Shown here in pieces: positions 24,801 to 34,392 of a DNA stretch of 64,000 nt. A model generated the notes under the pieces. The model saw nothing but the letters and a program-made list of their open reading frames with translations. It had not been told where the DNA came from and made no database searches. Numbering within the stretch: the first letter of the stretch is position 1; every line of letters starts with the position of its first letter. The stretch lies in assembly GCA_013399305.1 (NCBI GenBank), contig VXAI01000068.1, positions 2,294,798-2,358,797 of the forward strand, written 5' to 3'. Origin of the DNA: Rostratula benghalensis (Eukaryota; Chordata; Aves; Charadriiformes; Rostratulidae). A program made the translations under genes and the position numbers.

Positions 24801-26507
24801 AATGAAAAGGAAACACAGAGTCCAGAAGAGATGCAGCTCTCATTTTCAGCATGACAAATGGGCACACAGTGCTAACTTGCCCTTACAATGAAAACCAATT
24901 TATTTCAACTCCACATAAACTGAAGAGGAGTAACAAAAGTTCTGCATTCACATGGTGACTACTCTCTCACTGACAGACCAGGGCCTGCTTGGCCATTTTC
25001 ACCCATTGCTTCTACTTTCATTCTCCGTGATGCAAGGGCACCTTTCTGCCCTTTTGCACCATGCAAAGCTGTAATGGGTGCTGATGGTAGCATGGGAATA
25101 ATGTTTTAGTGAAACAAAGGGACTCTCAGTTAGGAAAGTAGGCCAACCCACTGGCAAAAGATTGCTTATTCCCTCAGGAAAATGCCTGCCTTGGAAAAGA
25201 AAAAAAAATGACGGACCTAATCCAATTTCTGTCAAATATAACCAAAGTTCTTTCTCTGACATTGCTGAGAGTCAGAGTGGGCCTGGAGGGAGAATCTCAA
25301 ATCTGATTGATATTTTTAATTTATTCAATAGAAGGAAGGAGGAAGGGAAGAAAGAACCACCACAAATAACCACAACAAAACCAGACCACAAACAATCCAG
25401 ATGAAGAAAACTAAGAGAAGTTCTCTTCATTGTTGCTAGTTGCTGTAATGCAAGAGATTCCATCTTGTTTGGATCCACCTTTTTCTGGAAGTCAAAGTAT
25501 TGTGGAAATTACAGGCAGTTCCATCTGGGAACAAATACCTGCAATCGTGTATTAATCTTGCAGCAGCTACAGAATATAGGATGGCATCAGTCTATTTAGA
25601 TTGAATCCATAGATGTGGCTTTTTTTTTTCTTTTAAATTTATTTTGGCTTCTTCTTATTAATATCCAAGGAGGCTTGAAGGGCTAAGAAATAAAATAATA
25701 ATATAGCTATCAGGGTCAAGCTTTTTTCTCTTCACTGACATTGCCTACAGGCTTCCTGCACAAGAAGTCCAGCAGGGCTGGAAAATAGGATGTATGCCTT
25801 TAAAACCCTAGCCCTTTATTCAGATCTTTATCCAATGGAATATATTTTGAATGAAAGAGGCATCATAAGAAGTAAGAGGCAATGCTGGAAAGCAGCTTCC
25901 AGTTGCTATGATATGGCAGTCTTTCTGCTTCTTAGGAGCTAGCTTATATAAATAATGGTCTGATCTGAAAGGCTCCTCTTTGTGGATCTGCCTAATGTTT
26001 TGAATTTGTATTTGCTAAATGCAGAGTATATTCCTTCTCACATCAGGACATGCTGAAGAGTCTCATTTAAGAGAAACCATAATACTCCTTGCAAGTCTCA
26101 TATTCTTTGCTATAGCCTGAACACTATAGCATTTATACAAAGAGAGACAGCTGCCATCTCTGCCAGGCACAGCTTTATGTCAGAACAGCAATTGAGACCA
26201 AGTAACAAAAAACCAAAAGGAACATATTAAAGATTAAAACTTGTGGTTTGGTGTTCCTAGTTCCTGTTTCCCTCCAAATCATTTGCAAAATTACCCCTTT
26301 CACCTCTTTTTAAAGAAATGGAACTAGGAATCTCCAGGCATTTCCCTCTTGGGTTAATTTCTGGAAGTTTCAACAATACCAAAATATCTCAGAGAGACTT
26401 AGTGAAAGGAGGTAGTGTCCAATGAGAGTCACTAGTCAATTTTTCATATATGCAAGCAATAAGAGAATTCCTTCTGGAATGGACCAGATATGGAATTATC
26501 TCCCTAG

Positions 26508-26803
26508 AAGAGGAAGGATCCTGCAATGATTGCAGCAGGCAGCGTTATACCCATTGCAGCAATTTCAAGGGACTCTTCGATGGCCTGTACTGCATACACT
26601 CTGCAGGGCAGAGTGTCTCCCCAGACTGACTCACCAAAGGTTTCTGAATCACTGTCAGGTCCTGAAAAGTCATTTGGCCCCAGCTCCTTTCCTCTGACCA
26701 GGTTACAAAACTGGTTCTATTCATTTAAGGAATCTCACTTTGCAAACACATTTAAAGTGATAGAGAGACGTGACAATCTTGCATTTATGGCAAGTAACAA
26801 AAG
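26508..26803 (+). other. Candidate cryptic exon (open block with splice-like borders)
   Basis: The reading frame is open for 98 codons (Met codon at 26526). Its left edge is a TAG stop that is also the AG of a TTATCTCCCTAG acceptor-like sequence. Its right edge is AAG|GTAAGT, a consensus donor whose TAA closes the frame at 26805-26807. The predicted peptide matches no family I recognise. The block is 2.2 kb upstream of the TMEM163 CpG island on the same strand, so it could be an upstream noncoding or alternative exon, or chance. No conservation evidence is available. Confidence 0.2.
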
Positions 26804-27954
26804 GTAAGTATTTTCTACTTTTCATTCATCTCTCATACACACAGACATACAGATCTTCTCTCATATCGCACAAGTTCAAGATCACTAGAGCTTAACAAAC
26901 AGCCCACAAAGAAAATAACTGTATTTGTTTTATGGAGTTACTAGTTTCCAATTCCTCCCAATTCAGCCTAAACCCAAAAAAATAACACTTCCCTCAAAAG
27001 AACTCACTTGTGTTAGTTTATGCACATGAGAACCTCTTTTGACGTTAACATCAAATAGGCACTTTCTAATTTAATATCCATTACATGAGGGAAAAATTAC
27101 TTTGGGCATTGCTTGTATTCATAGTAATGCTGATCCAACTAGAAGAGCAAGAGCTCTGGGACCACAAAGCAGGCTAGGATAGCCAAGAGTGAAGATGAAA
27201 TTTAGGCAAGAGGTGTGAAAACTTAAAAAAAAAAATTCAGATAGCAGGTATGGTAGACTATTCAGAAAAAAATGCTAAGGTTAGGTAAAAAGTGAACAGT
27301 AATCCCTCATACCACAACAGCCATCTCCTTACCACAAGGCTGCTAGAATGCCCATCAGTTTCTAAAACAGTATTTTATGTCACTTTCCTTAAGATTTACT
27401 TATATTTAATTTTTCAAATAACTCATACTATAAAATACAGCTGAAAAGATTTTGAAAATTAGCTTCCAGCATTAAGAGGCATTGTTTAAAATTAAGACAT
27501 TTTGGTGGTAGCATTTCACCAACCATTCCCCAAAAGGTATTACTAAACTACTGCAAAACTTTTTTTAACGCTGACATCAGCAAGATTCCGACATCTTATA
27601 AAATCATGTCCCTGTGCTAGCATAAATATTCATTTCCCTTTGGCCTTTCTATACTCCCCAAAGTTGCTCATTTGTCAAAGGAGAAAGGTAACCTGATCTT
27701 CACGTAATTTAAATGGAGATTATATTAATTCATGCCAGCTGAGGACCTAGGCTGCAATTGTCTTTCAATATTTTCCTAGACTCAAAACAAAACACAATGC
27801 AGTCTCAAAATGTATCTGCATGCTGCTGAGCATGCAACTGGGAGACAGTGCTAGCACAGAAAATGCTTTTGTTTATTTGCACTTCTGTATCTAGTCATTA
27901 GAAACCAGTGAAGAAGAAAACAGCTTTGGCATAGATCAGATCTATGAGTAAAAC

Positions 27955-27976
27955 TTTTTTTTTTTTTTTTTTTTTT
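27955..27976. repeat. T22 homopolymer tract
   Basis: Twenty-two consecutive T residues about 330 bp upstream of the CpG-island edge. It could be a retroposed poly-A tail read in reverse or a simple homopolymer; no adjoining retroposon body is recognisable. Confidence 0.9.
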
Positions 27977-28303
27977 ACATTTCTGTTTTCCTAAGGTTTT
28001 AGTTTTTTCCCCCTATGTTCTTCTGTAGCCGTGGGACCGGCAGGTGAGCAAACCAAGAATGGCCTTGAATTCCAGCCAGCCTCCAGCCCTAATCCCATGC
28101 TTCAGCATGAGGCTGCTGTACGTTCTAGGCCAGTTTTTAGGCTAATATTGGTAAAACCAACTCTCAGTGCAATGAAACATCAGTGCTGGGGGGTCGGAGA
28201 GGTGCCTATGTGTGGTCATTTGTCTCCCATCTTGAAAAGGGGCTATGGCTGGATGGAGACTGAGCAAATCCCCTGGTGAAGGGGAATGCTGAGTTTTACC
28301 TGA

Positions 28304-28410
28304 GTGAGGGGAAGGCGAGACGGCCAAGGCCTGGCACCTCAGGGTGAGGGGAGGTGAGACAGATGGGGCCCGGCACCTCAGGGCGATGGGGAGGTGAGAT
28401 GGTCAGGAGC
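28304..28410 (+). repeat. 40-bp imperfect tandem repeat (about 2.7 copies)
   Basis: Units begin at 28304, 28344 and about 28383. Each starts GTGAGGGG(A)AGG-like and the first two end with GGCACCTCAGG. The third copy is cut short after GGTGAGATGG. The repeat is G-rich on the plus strand and sits exactly at the 5' edge of the TMEM163 CpG island. Confidence 0.8.
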
Positions 28411-28639
28411 GGTGTGAAGCTCTGCTGCACAAGGGCTCCGAGCCACCGGAGAACTCTTTCCCTTGAGAAACTCGGTAGCAGGAGGAGGAGTCCGCCACGG
28501 CGGGAGAGGCTGACAGGTCTCCAGCTCTCTCGGCTGCCCCCGGGGACGTACCTTAACCCCAAGGTCCTGCCGCCCCTTTCGCGGGTTACCTGTGGGTTCC
28601 CGAGGGCGAGGAACCCCCCGAGGGCGATTCACCTGAGCC

Positions 28640-28860
28640 CTTCCCGCCCACCTCTCCTCACAGGCCACTCCGGGCGGGGGCGAGCCGCCGCCCGGCCCCG
28701 GCAGCCGCCCCCGCTCCGCTGCGGGGTCGAGCGCCGCTCCCGCCGCCGGCGGTGCTCCCCGGGGCGGGGAGGGGAAGGGCAGCGCGGGGAGGCGGCACCG
28801 CTCTCCCACCTGCTCCCCCCCTCTCTCCCTCCCTCCCTCCGCCGCCGGCGAGGTTAGTGA
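28640..28860 (+). promoter_or_regulatory. Predicted TMEM163 core promoter (TATA-less, GC boxes)
   Basis: Sp1-type GC boxes occur at 28643-28651 (CCCGCCCA orientation), 28672-28680 (GGGCGGGGG) and 28761-28774 (GGGGCGGGGAGGGG). A pyrimidine-rich CCCTCTCTCCCTCCCTCC stretch at about 28816-28840 may serve as a TCT/initiator-like start region. No TATA box is seen upstream of exon 1. The exact start site is inferred, not observed. Confidence 0.45.
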
Positions 28861-28934
28861 TGAGGCAGCCGCGGGGAGCGGCTGGCGGGGAGCAGCCGGA
28901 GGAGTTTGTTTGCTGCCGGTCCCCGTCTCCCTGA
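28860..28934 (+). other. Upstream ORF 1 in TMEM163 leader
   Basis: ATG at 28860 in an adequate context (G at -3) opens 24 codons ending in TGA at 28932-28934. A minimal ATG-CTC-TGA follows at 28934-28942, overlapping by TGATG. It is part of the messenger only if transcription starts upstream of 28860. The peptide itself is probably irrelevant; any role would be translational. Confidence 0.35.
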
Positions 28935-28984
28935 TGCTCTGAGCCGGAGTCTCCTCCTTCTCCCCGGGCTCGCACCCGGGCTGG

Positions 28985-29206
28985 ATGCTCCGTTCGCTCC
29001 TCGTTTCGCTGCCACAGTCGCCAGCCGCTTCCCGCCGCCCCGCAAGACATGGAGCAGTCCGCTGCCCCCCTGGACGCCACTCCGGACCCCGCCATCGTGC
29101 AGCCCCCCGGGTCCAGCTCGCCGGTGCCCCCCCGGGAGCAGCAGCAGGAGCAGCTGCGGATCGGGGAGAGCGGGCAGTTCAGCGAGGGGCTGGAGGACAG
29201 AGGTGA
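28985..29206 (+). other. Upstream ORF 2 overlapping the TMEM163 start codon
   Basis: ATG at 28985 (weak context, T at -3 and C at +4) is in the +1-shifted frame relative to the TMEM163 ATG at 29049 and runs past it. In unspliced sequence it stops at 29204-29206. In the spliced message it would continue across the exon junction and stop at TGA 34307-34309. Ribosomes starting here would miss the main start, so leaky scanning would be needed. The stated end is the unspliced one. Confidence 0.4.
29049..29202 (+). CDS. TMEM163: TMEM163 coding exon 1 (cytosolic N-terminus)
   Basis: The ATG at 29049 (GAC-ATG-G, purine at -3 and G at +4) opens 51 codons plus one base. The Pro/Gln-rich N-terminus is variable between vertebrates. 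The exon end, RIGESGQFSEGLEDR, closely matches human RISESGQFSDGLEDR as I recall it, which fixes the identification and frame. The exon ends AGAG|GTGAGC, a consensus donor, in phase 1. The split codon completes to Gly52 in the next exon. The segment is predicted cytosolic, with no signal peptide. Reading through the donor gives an open frame to about 29472, but that extension is intronic. Confidence 0.93.
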
Positions 29207-32200
29207 GCGCCCGTCCGTCCCTCACCCCGCAGGCTGCCCACCTCTGTGGCGTGCCCCGTCACCTCCCCTCCGGTCCGACTTGCCGGACACCTACCCCGAC
29301 AGCTTCTCCTCCGCCTTCCCCGCAGCACTCTCCCGCCTGGACCCCCTGCCCTCCTTATACCGCCACAGCAGCCCTTCCCTCCCCCTCTTCTGCCAGCCCT
29401 TGACAGCCCCACACCGGCTTCTAACTGCTCCCACTGTCTCCCCACAGCCGCCCGCCCTGCTCAGCGCACGGTGATCCCCCGGACCCCCTCTCCTCGTCCC
29501 TCAACACCCCCCGGCCTCCCGCGGCGTGAGGGCCTGCAGGCCCCGCTCCCGCCCTGCCGCCGCTTCAGCGCCCCCCGCCGTCTCCCCTCAACCCGCCACA
29601 GGCTTAACCATCTCCCCCCGTACTCACCTCTCCGCGCCGCCCTCGACGCTTTCCCCCGTTTCGGTTCTCCTGCCAGCACCCCGCGACAGCTTTAAAATAT
29701 TTTTTTTTTTTTTTTTATAAACTCCATTCCTGGCTGTTCCCACCTCGCCCGAAAACTTGCCGGGCTGGCGGGGGGCAACGGCTCCCGGCGGCCCATGGCG
29801 CCGCTCCCGCTCCACAGGGCGTAGGGGGAGAGAGGCCGGGCCGAGGGGCACAGTGGCGGCGGGGGGTCCTAGGGGCATCCCCGGAGGGGCAGGCGGTGCC
29901 GGAGGTTTTCTCGCCGCTGAAAGGAGGGAGGGAGGCCGCTGAGGTTACCTGCCGGCGGGGCTTGTGGCAGCCGCCATCCGAGCAGGGGCCGCAGAAGTCC
30001 GCTGCAGCCCGGGCTGGGCGGCGGGGTCAGGGCGCTTACCTGATTCCTCGCCTCCCTTCCCCTACTGCATCACTTGCTTTGTGTTATTTGCCTAAATGTC
30101 TGAGCAGCGATGGAAAGCTGCCTGCTTCTAAACCGTGTTGCTCTTCAGTGTGAAGCGCACCTCTCCCGGGCATCTGTGAGGCGCTTGCTGACCTCCTGCC
30201 CGTAAAAGCAGCTGCCATTTTAACCCTCCCCATTGCCCTCATCTCAATGTTGCCAGGCTTCTCTTCCCCACAATTTATCTCCATTTTTTAATTTCATGTA
30301 TAAGCTTTCATTCGCCTCTCTGTTGCCTTTCCTTGCTTTCCCTTTTTGCTCTCAGCATCCCGGAGACCCTTTTGTGTTCTCGGTCTTCATCCATCCTACA
30401 CGTAACCCCTGTGTCTCCTGTTCTTTCCCCAGCTTCCCAAATTCCCGTGCCTGCTCAAAAATCCTAAACGCGAAGTAGAGAAGTAAGGGGCAAGAGCAGT
30501 CAGCATCGTCCCTGACGGGTTTCAGTTGTGTTGGGACTGGGGACAGCCCTTTGTCCAGGGGTGCTCTCGCTGTCACCGCTGATGGCAGAGGACAGACATT
30601 GTGACTGAGGGCAATTTGAGGCTTCCGTTCTGTTTTAAATAATGGGAAGCGGGAATTTATGATTATGGTTCAAAGTTGGACTTTTGATTACAGAAATTTT
30701 TAATTTGTGCCCAGTATGACAGAGCTCAAGATGAAAGGTGGCCATTTGGTATTAAGGGCAATTCCAAAAAGAGAGAGTGTTTGTGGTACCTAACCCTATC
30801 TTTTTCTAGGAGGCAGATGAGACCAAAACTGCTGATTTTATTTCCTTCTCTGCCTTCATGCTCTTTCTGTGGCCCTTGCAGTATCTTTCTTTTAGCCTGT
30901 CCTATAGTCACCAATTCCATCTACTGGGATAATTCCCAGTCATTGTAGGGAAAATCTGGTATGCTTTTTGCAGGTTGTCCCTGTTGAAATTGTTACAGTA
31001 TGTCCTTTTAGATTGTACTTCTTCTTATGATCTTTTCCAATGATTCATAACCGATCCAGTTATAGAGATGATACTTCCGTGTTTGCTAAAAATAAAAACT
31101 AACCCTAAATTTTGGAAAGGGATACTTGTTCTTTAGGAAGCAGATCCAAAATCAGTGATAATTTTGTGGATGGGGTCCTTAAATTAACATCTTAGGTGAA
31201 CAATTTTTCTATTAGCCTTATCTCTTCTACAAATTCTAGCTTGACATTTTAAAATGATCCCTTAGCCAAATAGAAAAGTACTTCTGGTAAGTCAGCATAT
31301 GGTAAAGAATATCCTAGAATCACTTCACAAATATGCCAAGCTTGTGTTCTGCAACTGTTAGGCAGGTTTTTTCTCCTTCTGATTTTTTTTATGGGAAGAA
31401 AATCTGTTAATATATGAAGGTACTGAAAGATAAAGTAAAAATCCAGTGGGTTTCACCAGCTCATCATCTTTTCTTTACCTTAAGGATATCTAAGTGTTAA
31501 ATAAATTAGTGGCAATAAAATTATTCATCGTGTTAATTTCAGGGTGAAGGAATTTTATCAGCAGATACTAGCTTTTTATTTTTGTAGCAATGCAGGTCAT
31601 ACTGAAAGATTCTTTCAGCCTCCTGTGGTTGCTTAAAACTTGTTTTCTTGTGGTCAGTGGAAAAAATATGGAGGTTTACCTTGTAAATTGTGTTGTTGTG
31701 TGTAAATTAATGAGCTTCTAAATAATTTTTATGCTACAGGCTTGGTAGTCACGTGAGTGAGTTTGTGTTTTTATGTGCCATCCCCATGGACACTCGTAAG
31801 AATAATACGATCTTTCTCAGGGATGAAAATTGTAAATACAGAAAAATTATTTGAATTATTTTAGCAAGGAAGGGATCACATCTCTGACAGCTAGAATATG
31901 CCAGCCATTTTGAGAGGGAGCGAGAAAAAACACACACACGGCAGAAGTGGTTCAATTTTATAAGCATTGCAGTCTCTGTCATACTGGACACGTGCTTGAC
32001 ATGTGAATAGTAATCAGCAGTGCTGCACTAGCTGTGGGGCTTATTATTCATTTCTCAATTTAATTAGAATATTTGATTTGTAAGTACCAACTGTATATGG
32101 TGGAGTTCCCAGGTAATAGTGAGCTGTAGCCATGATGTCATTAAAGAGAGAAAGAGGTGAGGATGTCATTCTGATCCGTGTTCACCTGAGGTTTGAAATA

Positions 32201-34272
32201 TTGATTATTAAAATTAATGAAGAGAATGCACTTTTCTGTGCAATCCAACAAGGTTTGAGCTGTAATTTAAAATCCTTGGTTTGAGGAGGGGGGAGGAGGG
32301 GCGAACACACAAACCGTGAGAAGATGTGTTTTCTCAATGGTTATATTAGTAGAAGTCTTTCCTTTCAAGATGTGTTGTTAAATTACCTGTGCAATTAAAC
32401 TGTGTGTCATTATATGTAGTGGCAGGTGACAGGACAAACATTGGGGCAAAAAGAAATATTTCTTCACACAAATAGAAGTGGGCTCTGTGAGAAATCAGCA
32501 AAAGGCTCAAACCTTTCCGGGTTGTCATTTGAAACAGATATTTCAATATAGGGCCTAATAATTATCCTGTATTGCAAGTTTGCAAATTCTTTTCCGGTCA
32601 TGAAGAGGGGAGTGTGTAGCATAAAAAAATCAAATAAACGCATTTTAAGTTTTCTAAAAACACAGTACAAGCATGAAATTATCACGGTGGCTTTCTGAAC
32701 TACCATGAAGAAGCTCTCTCTGCTTTATTGTAATTGCGGTGAAAAAAGCATGAAGGATCTTTCCAAGACAGCGTGAATCCCACCAATTATGCTAGGATTA
32801 GAACCGGTAGTTTTGACAGACTTCAAGTGGCAGAATGAAATCTGGTGGCTCAAATTGTTGCCACCCCTGGATGCCGTCCCCTCTGCTGACAGGTTGCTGC
32901 CCCCGAGGCAGAGATGTCTGATTCACTTCTGAATTGATTCCAAAACCATTGCAGTTTCCAGCCAGTACATTACAGTCAGTTGAAATTAATATCTGTTAAT
33001 GGTCATAAACTTGGTGAAACGCGGTGTGGATTCAGGAGGACGCCGCTAACCAGATGAAATGGCCCTGCCTGGAAAGTGGCAACAGCCATCAGAGAGAAAG
33101 CTGGGGAAGGTGAGGACAGTAACAGCTTCAGCTGTTCTGCTGTGATCTGCCACTGAGTCTGCCAGAGCCCCTGCTCCCAACCCTTTATTTGAGATGTTAG
33201 ACCCACTTCTGAAAGGTTGTGCTGGTGCCCCAGCTCAGTGCAGTCAGTGCAGGCTAATTCCTCTGAAGAGTGGTCATCATCCAAGAGGAACCAGCCCACA
33301 CTTGCTGGAGTAAATAAGAAAGTTAAAAGCCATCAGGTGGTCTCCCCAGTTAGGCAGATTTGAGCAGAAACTTGCTGGTGAAAAAGAATGTGTGTTTCAA
33401 ATTAAGTGAACGTATTAAGCACAAAAGAATCTGGATGGGATATATGGAAGGCAAACATATTAAACTCTGAATGCATTTTAAAAGTGGCTTAAGATTCAGT
33501 TTGAGAGAACAAGAACCAAAGAGTGTTGTTATTTTCTTTATTTTTAACCCAAATTCTTTGCTGTGATTTAAGAGGAATGGAAAAAAAGTCTTCCACAAAT
33601 TGAGGGCATCAAAAAAGAGAATGCAGTCCCATTCCCTTGTGTTCAACAGACTGCTCTGCTGGTAGCAATAAGAACAGAATTGTTTCTTCAGTTAGTTCTA
33701 GATAGGAATGTGTTCTTACCCCACATGAAGGACGTTACACTTCAAGGGTTGGGTTTTTTTTCAACTGTGATAGCTTTGATTTTAAAGTATGCCTCCTTCT
33801 GCTTCAATGCTCAATGTGTGCAGTAATTCCTGTGCATCATCAGTAGGTTATTTTGCAGAGATTGGTAAGCACGAGTTTTTCTCATGTGCTAATTATGTTC
33901 AGGATTCTGAAGTTCTGAAAGGAGTTTTGATCTGAGTGAGTGTAGGACTGAGCCCTTCGCTTTTCCGGTAAAAAAACCTGAAGTGATGTGAATTTCTGTA
34001 GCTGCCTTACAATTGCAGTGCTCTTCCTAAGTGACTGATGTTTGGGGCTTTCTGTGTGAAATCAAAACAACTTGTGTGTGCTCTCCTTGCTTACTCATGT
34101 GTTTCCAGTGGCTTCATTCACTTAACCTTAATAACGTGAGCAGGATTTGATCCTGTATCGATTCCGTATGTCATATGGAATGTAAATATGGGATGCAGGT
34201 CTGAACTAACACAGCTGTGTTTTTAAAAGGAACAATGTATTGTTCATATCCTCTTTGCTTATTGCTTATCAG
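29203..34272 (+). other. TMEM163 intron 1
   Basis: A 5070-nt intron with GTGAGC...TTATCAG ends. The first 850 bp belong to the CpG island. The remainder is ordinary AT-rich sequence with a T17 run at 29700-29716. I recognise no CR1, other transposon, RNA gene or additional exon in it. Confidence 0.88.
29700..29716. repeat. T17 homopolymer inside the CpG island
   Basis: Seventeen T residues preceded by AAAATAT and followed by ATAAAC, within the otherwise GC-rich first part of TMEM163 intron 1. Possibly a homopolymer; no retroposon body is attached. Confidence 0.85.
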
Positions 34273-34392
34273 GTTTACTAGAAAGCAGTACAAGGCTAAA
34301 ACCTCATGAAGCTCAAAGCTACAGAAAGAAGGCATTGTGGGTTTCCTGGGTCTCCATTATTGTCACACTGGCTCTTGCAGTGGCTGCTTTCA
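34273..34392 (+). CDS. TMEM163: TMEM163 coding exon 2 (juxtamembrane segment and TM1)
   Basis: A pyrimidine-rich acceptor (CTTTGCTTATTGCTTATCAG) precedes the exon, and CA|GTGAGT follows it. With the split Gly52, the 120-nt exon encodes GLLESSTRLKPHEAQSYRKK followed by a hydrophobic run from ALWVSWVSIIVTLALAVAAF (residues about 72-91), the first transmembrane helix. I recall only two differences from human TMEM163 in this stretch (N to S, F to V). Entry and exit are both phase 1, so the exon is symmetrical. The dibasic RKK before the helix fits a cytosolic N-terminus. The next exon should begin by completing a Thr/Ser-type codon. Confidence 0.96.

Larger units (their letters stand above)
18867..28300. 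other. Intergenic DNA, TMEM163-side half
   Basis: AT-rich sequence with no recognised gene or transposon. It holds a T22 tract at 27955-27976 and an open block at 26508-26803 bordered by splice-like signals (described separately). The GC content rises abruptly at about 28.3 kb, where the TMEM163 CpG island starts. Confidence 0.7.
28300..30060. promoter_or_regulatory. CpG island spanning TMEM163 promoter and exon 1
   Basis: GC content and CpG density jump sharply from the AT-rich surroundings and stay high for about 1.75 kb, with many CGG/GCG/CCG runs, then fall after about 30060. The island covers the presumed start region, the 5' leader, coding exon 1 (29049-29202) and the first 850 bp of intron 1. 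A T17 run at 29700-29716 interrupts it. It contains many long ORFs in all frames that are composition artefacts. Confidence 0.93.

Noticed and set aside
28296..29942. Many 60-167-codon ORFs on both strands
   Set aside because: They lie in the CpG island, where stop codons are rare, overlap in all frames, and are Pro/Arg/Gly/Ala-rich without domain resemblance. Only the frame starting at 29049 matches a known protein, and only to 29202.
33333..33345. CTCF-like sequence in TMEM163 intron 1
   Set aside because: About two core positions mismatch; too weak compared with the match at 17730.
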